Source: Oligoflexus tunisiensis (GTDB lineage Bacteria; Bdellovibrionota_B; Oligoflexia; Oligoflexales; Oligoflexaceae). Taken from it: DNA of 64,000 bases. Shown here in pieces: positions 37,785 through 45,375 of the stretch. Made by a program: the position numbers and the translations under genes. Each line of letters begins with the position of its first letter. Within the stretch, counting starts at the first letter, position 1. The notes beneath the pieces were generated by a model. It did not search any database, was not told the origin of the DNA, and worked only from the letters and a program-made list of their open reading frames with translations. The stretch lies in NCBI RefSeq assembly GCF_001748245.1, contig NZ_BDFO01000001.1:3184471-3248470 (forward strand). The letters are read 5' to 3'.

Positions 37785-39674
37785 ATGAAGTTTTGTGGCC
37801 ATGCAAGCAACTTTGTTCAGATTCTGCTCGTTGGTGGCATCCTGATCCTGCCGGTGGCGTGTGTCAGGCCTCCTCAAAAGAGCAGCACCAGTTCGGTGTC
37901 GTCCGATCAACCCAAAGACAATACGGTCGCACCGGTGGCGGAAGGGGAATCCAACCCCATTCTGGCCAAGGAAGGAGGCCCGTCGCCGATGGAGGAGGAT
38001 AAGGGATTCACCTTCATCAAGCAAAAATGTGCCGCCTGCCATAATCTGAAAAACCCGGTGGGCGGTTTTGATAGCGCGGATGATGAGCAAAGAATGATCG
38101 ACAGTGGACGTTACCTGGTGCCCGGACAGCCGGACGCCTCGCTGGTATACACGACCCTCGCGCCGCAAGGCAACATGCCTCCGAGCCAGACGGTTTCGGA
38201 AGAGGATCGCAAACTGGTACGGGATTGGATCCTTTCGCTCGGTTCGAAGCCGCGCACGCCGATTCCTGATGCCACGCTCCTGACCATGATGCGGCAGGAT
38301 CTGGAACAGAATGTTCCCGCTGCCGAGCGCGCCACCACCCGATATTTCAGCTTTCAAAATGTTTACAATCGCGGGCTGCCCGACAAGAAGATGGCGATTC
38401 TGAACATGGCCTTGAACAAGACCATCAACAGCCTTTCCTTTGCCGATGAGATCGTAATACCAACTCCGGTCGGGGACAAGGGCGTCCTGGTACGGGTGAA
38501 CCTGAACGCCATCGACATGAATCGCGATAACTTCGACAATACGGTCGAGTCGTACTATCCCTTTATGGAAACCTTTAATAACGTGGCCAGCGATCCGACC
38601 TCAGCGACCGCGGCCGCCGATCATAACTTCCTTCGTCAGGCCACAGGAACGCAAGCTTATATGGTCCGTGCCGACTGGTTTGTCGCCACCGCGACGCTGC
38701 CGGTTCCCTATCAGGAATTCCTGAATCTGCCGAACACGGTTCAATCCCTGGAGAACAGGCTCGGGATCGACGCCTTCCGCAATATCCGGGACAATGCCGT
38801 GATGCGGTCAGGTTTCAAGCGATCGAACGTATCCTCTCAGAACCGTATCATCGAGCGCCATGTTTCCCAATCCGGACGCAGTTACTGGCTGAGTTATGAC
38901 TTCGCTCTGGAAGAGGACAACCAGAATATCTTCAACAATCCGCTGGGTCCCGTCGGCATCGGCTTTGAAAACCGCGCCTTTGAACAGGACGGTGGCGAAG
39001 TGATCTTCCATCTGCCGAACGGCATGCTGGGTTATTACCTCCTGAACGGCCAGGGGAATTCCATTGACCGTGGACCGCAGACGGTGGTGCGCAAGGAGGA
39101 TGGGCCGCGGCGCCTGCAGTCCAATATCGTCAACGGATTCTCGTGTATGTCCTGTCATGCGCGTGGGTTTTTGGTTCAGGACGACAATGTTCGCGAGTTC
39201 GCTCAGGTATCGACCAACTTCTCGCAGTCGGAAAAGGATAAGGTCAGCAAACTTTATGTCGACAAAGCGACATTGAGAAAGGCCATCGACGATGATAACA
39301 AGATCCATTTCGCGGCTTTGAAAAAGATGAATATCGATCCGTTCCAGCCCGATGTTGTGCAGCTCGGATTTGGTTACTACCATCAGGATTTGACCAGCGA
39401 GGATGTGATGAAGGAACTGCAGATCGATCAGAAGCAGCTCGATCAGCTCCTGACGAGGCAGCCGTTTGCCAGCCGCTGGGTGGCGCTCAGTACTCCGGGT
39501 GGCCGCCTGAACCGGGAGGAATTCAACCTGTTTTATGGTCGGGCTGTGAATGACGTGCATGAGAAAAAGCGGATGATACTGCCCTTCCGCGGGGACTATA
39601 TTCCGAATCCGACCTGCCTTGCACCGGTGGATCTTTTGATGAACACGTGTATCAACGATCTCAACAATCCGTAA
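37785..39674 (+). CDS. Di-haem cytochrome-like lipoprotein of unknown function
   Basis: 629 residues from the ATG at 37785, with GGGGAG 6 bases upstream; the frame extends 34 codons further without a signal. The lipobox is LPVAC (Cys26). Two c-type haem sites are seen: CAACH (82-86), in a cytochrome-like segment ending in MPPSQTVSEEDRKLVRDWI, and CMSCH (about 453-457). The roughly 350 residues between them have no domain I recognise. The protein should be a periplasmic or outer-membrane redox lipoprotein. Its upstream region carries the sigma-54-like promoter. The DUF1592 protein in this window shares the idea of an anchored haem protein but not the sequence. Confidence 0.78.
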   Translation: MKFCGHASNFVQILLVGGILILPVACVRPPQKSSTSSVSSDQPKDNTVAPVAEGESNPILAKEGGPSPMEEDKGFTFIKQKCAACHNLKNPVGGFDSADDEQRMIDSGRYLVPGQPDASLVYTTLAPQGNMPPSQTVSEEDRKLVRDWILSLGSKPRTPIPDATLLTMMRQDLEQNVPAAERATTRYFSFQNVYNRGLPDKKMAILNMALNKTINSLSFADEIVIPTPVGDKGVLVRVNLNAIDMNRDNFDNTVESYYPFMETFNNVASDPTSATAAADHNFLRQATGTQAYMVRADWFVATATLPVPYQEFLNLPNTVQSLENRLGIDAFRNIRDNAVMRSGFKRSNVSSQNRIIERHVSQSGRSYWLSYDFALEEDNQNIFNNPLGPVGIGFENRAFEQDGGEVIFHLPNGMLGYYLLNGQGNSIDRGPQTVVRKEDGPRRLQSNIVNGFSCMSCHARGFLVQDDNVREFAQVSTNFSQSEKDKVSKLYVDKATLRKAIDDDNKIHFAALKKMNIDPFQPDVVQLGFGYYHQDLTSEDVMKELQIDQKQLDQLLTRQPFASRWVALSTPGGRLNREEFNLFYGRAVNDVHEKKRMILPFRGDYIPNPTCLAPVDLLMNTCINDLNNP

Positions 39675-39683
39675 GGATTGAGA

Positions 39684-39706
39684 GCGGGCTTAAATGCTGA
39701 GCCCGC
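39684..39706. terminator. Hairpin after di-haem lipoprotein gene
   Basis: GCGGGCT and AGCCCGC form a 7-bp stem around 9 bases, 9 bases after the stop. The hairpin overlaps the stop codon of the small convergent gene. No T-run. Confidence 0.4.
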
Positions 39707-39863
39707 CGTCGCCTCCCTGGGCTTTATGAATCGCGTAGAGGAGTTCCTCGCGGCTGACTCCGTCATGGACGGGAATGCCAAGTGAAATGGCCAAGGCCAT
39801 CAGCTGATCGAGGGACTCTTCATTTCCGGACGAGGGTTCGGATTCTGTTGGTGTCGTTGCCAT
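39690..39863 (-). CDS. Small protein, 57 residues, unknown
   Basis: The frame runs from ATG at 39863 to TAA, 57 residues, acidic overall: MATTPTESEPSSGNEESL at the start, a helix (LDQLMALAISLGI), then VHDGVSREELLYAIHKAQ and a glycine-rich end. GAGGAG lies 7 bases upstream, which supports translation. The C-terminal half looks like a small SAP- or Rho-N-like helix-extended-helix, with VSREELLYAIHKAQ as the second helix; such motifs can bind nucleic acid, but this is a weak resemblance. It sits between the di-haem lipoprotein gene and the minisatellite. Confidence 0.6.
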   Translation of the reverse strand: MATTPTESEPSSGNEESLDQLMALAISLGIPVHDGVSREELLYAIHKAQGGDGGLSI

Positions 39864-39970
39864 GAGGCGTCTCCTCAGCCAAAGGGCCCGAAGGGCCCAT
39901 TCGGTTCATCGTAAGAGGAAACAGGCGGGAGGAAAATCCTCAAAGATATGCAGGTGTCCAGGGCATCTGC

Positions 39971-40246
39971 GGCCCCTCCGGGGCTGACGTGTCGGTGGGC
40001 TGACGTGTCGGTGGTTAGCAGAGGGCCCCTCCGGGGCTGACGTGTCGGTGGGCTGACGTGTCGGTGGCTGGCAGAGGCCCCTCCGGGGCTGACGTGTCGG
40101 TGGGCTGACGTGTCGGTGGCTGGCAGAGGCCCCTCCGGGGCTGACGTGTCGGTGGGCTGACGTGTCGGTGGGCTGACGTGTCGGTGGCTGGCAGAGGCCC
40201 CTCCGGGGCTGACGTGTCGGTGGGCTGACTTGTCGACGGCTGTCGG
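39971..40246. repeat. 52-bp minisatellite with 16-bp sub-repeats
   Basis: Five tandem units begin at about 39971, 40025, 40077, 40129 and 40197. The basic period is 52 bases; the first unit is 54 and the fourth is 68, exactly one extra copy of the 16-base core GCTGACGTGTCGGTGG. Each unit also holds a GGCCCCTCCGGGG block. On the minus strand the array stays open in more than one frame because neither 52 nor 16 is divisible by 3, and one frame reads PTDTSAPEGP. It starts 29 bases after the subtilisin-like gene, whose C-terminal linker PDTTAPEEPA is similar in DNA and protein. Confidence 0.9.
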
Positions 40247-40274
40247 TGGTTTGCATGTCCGGAGCTGGCGCGTG

Positions 40275-41834
40275 TTACCGCTCAAAGGTACAGGTGTCCA
40301 TAGGCGGTTGCGCTGGCTCCTCGGGGGCTGTCGTGTCCGGAGCCGGTGTGTCGGGAATCGGGTCCACGGGTTTTGGATCCTCGGGTTTCGGATCCTCCGG
40401 CTTGGGTTCATCAGGAACGACTTCGGGAACAAACTTATCCTTCGCCGTCAGCAGAAGCTTTTGAACATCGACGACGCCTTTGGACAAGACATCATCTTTG
40501 CTTAAAAGCGCCCCGCCTGTGGCTTTCGTCAGAAGCGGATAAATCTGATCATAGCTGAAGCGTTTCGTTTTGGATTGGCGAACACCGCTGAGCACGAGAG
40601 CATAACTGCCCGCTGCAATCGGCGCCGCCATCGATGTTCCTGACATGTTGCGGTAAGTACCGCCCGGGTAGGTGGAGAGCGTCCGACTGCCAGGAGCCGC
40701 GATATCAACGCCGTACCCGCGATTCGAAAAGCCGGTCAGCTGATTTTTCGAATTGGTCGCCGCGACGGTGACGACATTGTCATAACTTCCTGGAAAGGAA
40801 TAGACGTAACCCTTCAGCTTCTTCTGCGTATCCTCGTCCACAACTTCGTAGTATTTTCCAAGCCGATACGAGCTATTTCCGGCCGAAGCGAAGACGAGCA
40901 CATTTTTGGATTTGGCCAGTTCATAGAGACTGCTGCGGTGCTGGTCCCTCGCACTTTTGAAAAAGCGGGTGCCACCGAGCGAAAGGTTGATGATGTCCGC
41001 GCCCTTGGCGATGGCCCATTCCACACCCCGTTCGATCGTCAGAGTGCTGCCTTTTCCATTGCTGCCGAGCACGCGCACCGGCATGATCTTAATCGGAGCA
41101 CAGGCGCCCACACCCGCCATGCCTTTTGCATTGCGTGCGGTCGCTGCGATCAGTCCTGCCACATGCGTGCCGTGCCCGCGCGGATCATCCCACTTGTCAT
41201 CGGGGGCGTTGCGGCTGCCTTTGCCGACAAAATTCGCGCCAATGACTTTTCCCTTGGAATCGCGCAGAAAGCTATCGACCAGATCTGGGTGATCCATGTC
41301 CACACCGGTGTCCACGACCGCGACGATCACGGGTTGAGCGCTGCTGGCTGCGAGAGCCTTGCAAGCCTCATCGCGGTGGATGGTGTTAAGGTAATATTGC
41401 TTGCTCCGCAAGGGGTCACTCCCCACGGCATCCTCCTCTTCAGTGGAGGTGATGACCGCTTCAGCTTCCACTTCCTTGATACCGCTCATCTCCTCAAAGA
41501 TCGTGAGAGTTTTTTGCAGCTTTTCGGTGTCCATGGAGCAGTTATCAAATTGCACGTGATAAGTCATGCGAAGGTCAGCGACCGGATTTTCAAAGGACAG
41601 GGCCTCCACGCTGGAGACCTGGCAGCCGATCTGCGTGCCGACTTCCTCGCTTTTTGTCCTGAGATGCGGCAGCCTCTCGGCTTCCGGAATACAGCTATCG
41701 AGGACAACTTTGAAACTGCCCGGGACGGCTTCCTCTGGAATACCGCGGTGCCTGTGATTCTGGTCCTTTGGCTGGCAGCTGGCGGCTGCAAGGGTCATGA
41801 AAAGCAATGGTGCCAAGGTTTTGAGGTGCCCCAT
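40275..41834 (-). CDS. Subtilisin-like (S8) serine protease lipoprotein
   Basis: 519 residues from the ATG at 41834, preceded by GGAG at 6 bases; the frame extends 10 codons upstream. Lipobox LAAASC. An I9-type inhibitor propeptide (about 35-125) is followed by the S8 domain: catalytic Asp in VAVVDTGVDMDHPDL, His in GHGTHVAGLIAATA, Ser in SGTSMAAPIAAGSYAL. The C-terminus is a repetitive Pro/Asp/Lys linker (PKPEDPKPEDPKPVDP, then PDTPAPDTTAPEEP) ending in MDTCTFER. The free end after the linker lacks the usual extra domain and the gene runs straight into a minisatellite, so a longer C-terminus may have been lost. Confidence 0.92.
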   Translation of the reverse strand: MGHLKTLAPLLFMTLAAASCQPKDQNHRHRGIPEEAVPGSFKVVLDSCIPEAERLPHLRTKSEEVGTQIGCQVSSVEALSFENPVADLRMTYHVQFDNCSMDTEKLQKTLTIFEEMSGIKEVEAEAVITSTEEEDAVGSDPLRSKQYYLNTIHRDEACKALAASSAQPVIVAVVDTGVDMDHPDLVDSFLRDSKGKVIGANFVGKGSRNAPDDKWDDPRGHGTHVAGLIAATARNAKGMAGVGACAPIKIMPVRVLGSNGKGSTLTIERGVEWAIAKGADIINLSLGGTRFFKSARDQHRSSLYELAKSKNVLVFASAGNSSYRLGKYYEVVDEDTQKKLKGYVYSFPGSYDNVVTVAATNSKNQLTGFSNRGYGVDIAAPGSRTLSTYPGGTYRNMSGTSMAAPIAAGSYALVLSGVRQSKTKRFSYDQIYPLLTKATGGALLSKDDVLSKGVVDVQKLLLTAKDKFVPEVVPDEPKPEDPKPEDPKPVDPIPDTPAPDTTAPEEPAQPPMDTCTFER

Positions 41835-42069
41835 AGAAATCTCCACAGCAAGAGTCAACAGCAACCCGGAAGGGGACTCTGCTATTTATCCCTAGGTGGC
41901 TTATGCAGGCTGAAATGGAAGTGCGCATGAAGTGCGAGTCAGCAGGGTGCCAAACCCTCATTCCGCCAATGTTATCAGACGCAACCCATGTCCACCGTGG
42001 TCTGGACATTAGTCGCTTAATGGTGTTACCCTTGGCACCTTTTCGGAACACATCCTTGAGAGTGGGCAC

Positions 42070-43578
42070 ATGAAAGCGGCAGGTCAACGACTCCTGATTG
42101 TGGAAGACGAAGCAGCTGTCTTGCAAAACTACCTGGAATTCGGCAAGGCAGCCGGGTTTGAAACACGCGGCGCACTGGACTTTGAAAGCGCGCGGGAACT
42201 CTTGCAGAAGAGCGCGTTCGATATCATGCTGGTCGATGTCCACTTATCCCAGCGGCTCGCTGGCGCTGAGGGGCTTGAGCTTATCAAGTTGGCTCATCAG
42301 GAGTCGCCGCAGATCCTCCCGATTGCGACCTCGTCCGATCCGAGCCTCGATATTTATCAACAGGCGCTGAAGAACGGTGCCTACGGGTTTTTACGTAAGC
42401 CGCTTTTGAGTGCAGAAGATCTCAAGATCGCCATCGTAAATGCCATGCAGAATCGCAACCAGCAGGCCAACCTGGATGGTTTGCGGCGTGGGCATCCGAC
42501 CTATGCGGATCTGCAGGCCGAGGACGGGATCGTGCTCGCCGCGAATTTTCGGGAGATTGCCCGCAAGGTGGCGCGCAGTCGGAGCCTGCCGGTCGTGATT
42601 TATGGCGAGACAGGCACAGGAAAAGAAGAATTCGCGCGGCTCATTCACAAGCATCGGCGGGAGGCGGAAGGGGAGATTCCCTTTGTGGCGGTGAACTGCG
42701 CAACGCTGAATAGCAGCATGGCTCTGTCGATGCTCTTTGGACATCGCAAAGGAGCCTTCACGGGCGCGACGGCGAATTATCTTGGCTACATCGGGGAAGC
42801 GGACGGCGGCATCCTGTTTATGGATGAGATTCATACCCTGGAGAAGGACTGCCAGCAAAAACTCCTGCGCACGCTGAATGATGGTTCGTATGAACCTCTG
42901 GGCTCCACCAAGGTTCAATATTCCCGCTTTCAGCTGATCGCCGCGAGCACCAAGGACCTCGACGCCGCGACCGAACGCGATGAGTTCCTGCTCGACCTCC
43001 GAATGCGCATCACCGGGCTTGATATCGCGCTGCCGCCCCTGCGCGACCGCCTCGATGAAATGCCCCAGCTGGTGCGTCTGTTCTTTGCCCGGGAAAATAT
43101 TCCGGTTCCGGAACAGGAACTGCAAAACATCATCGAACGCTGTCGCGGTTACTACTGGCAAGGCAATATCCGCCAGCTCTATCGAGCTCTGCAATCCCTT
43201 GTCGTGATGAGCTCCTATAACGTCGAAGAGATCACAGCCCGTAACCTGCCGGTGTTCAAAACCATGCTGGCGCCTGGACAGCAGACAGCTGAAACTTCCT
43301 TTGTCAACAAAAGCTCACTCGTTTCTTCTGATATGATTCGTCAGGTCATGCGCGCTCTCACCGAGGACGTGCCACTCGATCAGGCACTCGAAGATTACGA
43401 AAGAATTGTAATAAATTGTGCCTTGACACGTCATACGACTGTAAACGATGCTGTTCGCGCCCTGGGGGTTTCACGCAGTTCATTGGCAGCCAAAAGGCAA
43501 AAATATGGCCTGCAGGAAAATCCTCGGCGTCTGAATGGAAATCCATTTTTCCAAGGGAGCTCCAAGTATGATTTGTAA
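42070..43578 (+). CDS. Sigma-54-dependent response regulator, NtrC family
   Basis: 502 residues. Receiver domain about 6-125 with acidic pocket Glu12/Asp13, phospho-acceptor Asp56 (LVDVHL) and Lys near 107 (FLRKPL). The AAA+ domain has Walker A YGETGTGKEE, the sigma-54 contact loop GAFTGA, Walker B GGILFMDE, and an arginine finger region LRMRITG. A Fis-type helix-turn-helix ends the protein (TTVNDAVRALGVSRSSLAAK). It should activate sigma-54 promoters after phosphorylation. It heads an operon whose last gene is a histidine kinase; ends overlap throughout. Two sigma-54-like promoters in the window, at 37598 and 46931, are possible targets. Confidence 0.93.
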   Translation: MKAAGQRLLIVEDEAAVLQNYLEFGKAAGFETRGALDFESARELLQKSAFDIMLVDVHLSQRLAGAEGLELIKLAHQESPQILPIATSSDPSLDIYQQALKNGAYGFLRKPLLSAEDLKIAIVNAMQNRNQQANLDGLRRGHPTYADLQAEDGIVLAANFREIARKVARSRSLPVVIYGETGTGKEEFARLIHKHRREAEGEIPFVAVNCATLNSSMALSMLFGHRKGAFTGATANYLGYIGEADGGILFMDEIHTLEKDCQQKLLRTLNDGSYEPLGSTKVQYSRFQLIAASTKDLDAATERDEFLLDLRMRITGLDIALPPLRDRLDEMPQLVRLFFARENIPVPEQELQNIIERCRGYYWQGNIRQLYRALQSLVVMSSYNVEEITARNLPVFKTMLAPGQQTAETSFVNKSSLVSSDMIRQVMRALTEDVPLDQALEDYERIVINCALTRHTTVNDAVRALGVSRSSLAAKRQKYGLQENPRRLNGNPFFQGSSKYDL

Positions 43579-43846
43579 AAAACTGTTCATGGCTGTGGGT
43601 CTTGTGGGATTGGCGACTCAGGTGCACGCCAGGCCCGATGAAGCGGTGGTTGTTGTTCCTCTCTGTGTACCTGGCCTGCCTGATTGTGATATACAATCTG
43701 TAGTCGGCCTGATGGCCGCGACCGGTTGCAATAAGCACGAGCAGGGCAGTCCTGCTGCGCTTGAGGCCGTGCTACATGGAACAACAGGAACAGGAATCGA
43801 GCAGCCTTGCAAAGCCCAAGCCGAGGCCACGGCCGACAAAAAATAA
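43568..43846 (+). CDS. Small secreted protein in sigma-54 operon
   Basis: 92 residues from the ATG at 43568, which lies inside the end of the regulator gene (11-base overlap); AGGGAG is 8 bases upstream. A signal peptide (MICKKLFMAVGLVGLATQVHA) precedes about 70 residues with four cysteines (PLCVPGLPDCD, TGCNKHEQG, EQPCKAQ), which may form two disulfides. No family is recognised. Its 3' end overlaps the start of the next gene in another frame. Its place between regulator and binding protein suggests a secreted partner or ligand of the signalling pathway (inference). Confidence 0.65.
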   Translation: MICKKLFMAVGLVGLATQVHARPDEAVVVVPLCVPGLPDCDIQSVVGLMAATGCNKHEQGSPAALEAVLHGTTGTGIEQPCKAQAEATADKK

Positions 43847-45375
43847 TTCTTTGGACTGGGATCACGCTGGCCCTGGTCAGCGTTGCGACTTTTTTCGGCC
43901 GCGAATGGCTGGTGGGCGGACAGCCCTCCCTTCCCGCGCTGAAGGTTGATTATCCTGATGATCCGATTCGGACCAGCGCGTGGGACCCTGCGCGTACGCA
44001 AATGGATTTTGAGTCCAGTATGGTGCAGGCCCTCTACAGTCCGCTGCTGGAACTGGATGCCAATGCGCAGTTGAAGTCGGGCTGGGCCGAAAGCTTCAGC
44101 TGGAAGGATCCGCACACCATGGTGTTGACCCTGCGGCGTGAACATCGTCGGGCGGATGGGCAGTTTATCACGGCCGCTGATGCCGCGCTTTCCTTGAAAC
44201 GTGCGGCCTTTCTGCAGCAGGATGCGGACGGATTTTACGTCGAACAATTCTGTCACACGAAGCGTTTGAAAAGCATCCAGGACGCCTGTCCTGGCCTTAA
44301 GGCGGATGGTCAGGTGCTGACCATTCAAACCCGCGATCCTCTGGCGATCCTGCCACAGCTTCTGACGGCGGTGGATACCAGCATCGTGCCGCAGGCTGCC
44401 CTCGCGCCCGATGGCGTGACGATCCAGAATCATGCCGCCGGTTCCGGTCCCTATACCCTGGATAACCAGGATCTGGCGCGCACCATTCTGCGAGCCAATC
44501 CCTATCACTTTAATTACAAGCCGGACATGCCCCAGGAAGTTCATCTGATTCCCGGGCTGAATGCCAGTCCTGAAAGCCTGACCGAGGATTTTCTGACCAA
44601 CAGGATTGACCATGCCGCGCGGTTTTCGGCCTTGAATCCCTTTGAATTTCGAACGCTCGCCGAAAACCTTGGTGATCAGGTCAACACCATCACGACCCTG
44701 CCGATGGGCGTGGGTCTTCTCCTTTTCACTCCGGAAGGACGCAAGCGGCATACGGTCGAGGCACGTCGGCAGATCATCCTGCGCCTGCAGGGAGCCACAC
44801 GCCTCTGCCTCGCCTCAGCCAGGCAGGATCATGTGCGGCGCCCGACGCACGTCCTGATTCCACCCTCCGGCGTCGGCATGCTCACACCGGCCGAGGAAGC
44901 GTCGTTGGAAACGGCGCGCAAGAATCATCGCATCACGATTCTGAGCCGGGAAGTGCGTATCCGCTTTCCCAATTATATAAGCGAGCAGCTCGTGCCTTGC
45001 CTGAAGCGGCGGCTCCTGCGTTGGCCGGTGGTCTTTGCCTCCAAGCCGGACGCTCCGGTCGATCTGCGCTTTAAAAGTTATGACCTTTCCACCTATGAGG
45101 AAGTGGGAACCATCCGCACGATGCTGGTCACCGGGCTGCTCGATGCCGGCGGCGTGAGTCCCGATGTCTGGATTCGCCGGTATGTGACCGAGCAGGACAC
45201 CCAGAAGCGCGTGGCCCTTCTGAAGGAAGCTCATCTGCGATCCATTTGGACCAATCCCGCGGTGATTCCCCTTTGGAACTATGATACGGGTGCTTTGATC
45301 CGGAAGCCCTGGGTCATGAATTTTTCCCCCTTGAGCATCGCCAATCCCTTTCATCTGATCCGTTATGCTGAGTGA
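43807..45375 (+). CDS. Membrane-anchored family 5 solute-binding protein
   Basis: 522 residues if begun at the TTG at 43807. One N-terminal helix (IILWTGITLALVSVATFF) anchors it, followed by an SBP_bac_5 (oligopeptide/dipeptide binding) fold: MVQALYSPLLELDANAQLK, GWAESFSWKDPHTM, FRTLAENLGD and the final WTNPAVIPLWNYDT region. No permease or ATPase follows, so it probably serves sensing rather than uptake. The start is doubtful. An ATG at 43776 with a better Shine-Dalgarno (GAGG) reads MEQQEQESSSLAKPKPRPRP in another frame and would join this protein if one A were missing from the A6 run at 43838-43843. The stop overlaps the histidine kinase start. Confidence 0.8.
   Translation: MQSPSRGHGRQKIILWTGITLALVSVATFFGREWLVGGQPSLPALKVDYPDDPIRTSAWDPARTQMDFESSMVQALYSPLLELDANAQLKSGWAESFSWKDPHTMVLTLRREHRRADGQFITAADAALSLKRAAFLQQDADGFYVEQFCHTKRLKSIQDACPGLKADGQVLTIQTRDPLAILPQLLTAVDTSIVPQAALAPDGVTIQNHAAGSGPYTLDNQDLARTILRANPYHFNYKPDMPQEVHLIPGLNASPESLTEDFLTNRIDHAARFSALNPFEFRTLAENLGDQVNTITTLPMGVGLLLFTPEGRKRHTVEARRQIILRLQGATRLCLASARQDHVRRPTHVLIPPSGVGMLTPAEEASLETARKNHRITILSREVRIRFPNYISEQLVPCLKRRLLRWPVVFASKPDAPVDLRFKSYDLSTYEEVGTIRTMLVTGLLDAGGVSPDVWIRRYVTEQDTQKRVALLKEAHLRSIWTNPAVIPLWNYDTGALIRKPWVMNFSPLSIANPFHLIRYAE

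Noticed and set aside
39875..40432. Long minus-strand reading frame across the minisatellite
   Set aside because: It is open only because the repeat lacks stops in several frames; it overlaps the protease gene in another frame and has no ribosome site or recognisable domain.
42018..42036. TGGTGT-N5-TTGGC resembling a sigma-54 promoter before the regulator gene
   Set aside because: The invariant GC of the -12 element is GG and the -24 part matches poorly, so I do not count it as a promoter.
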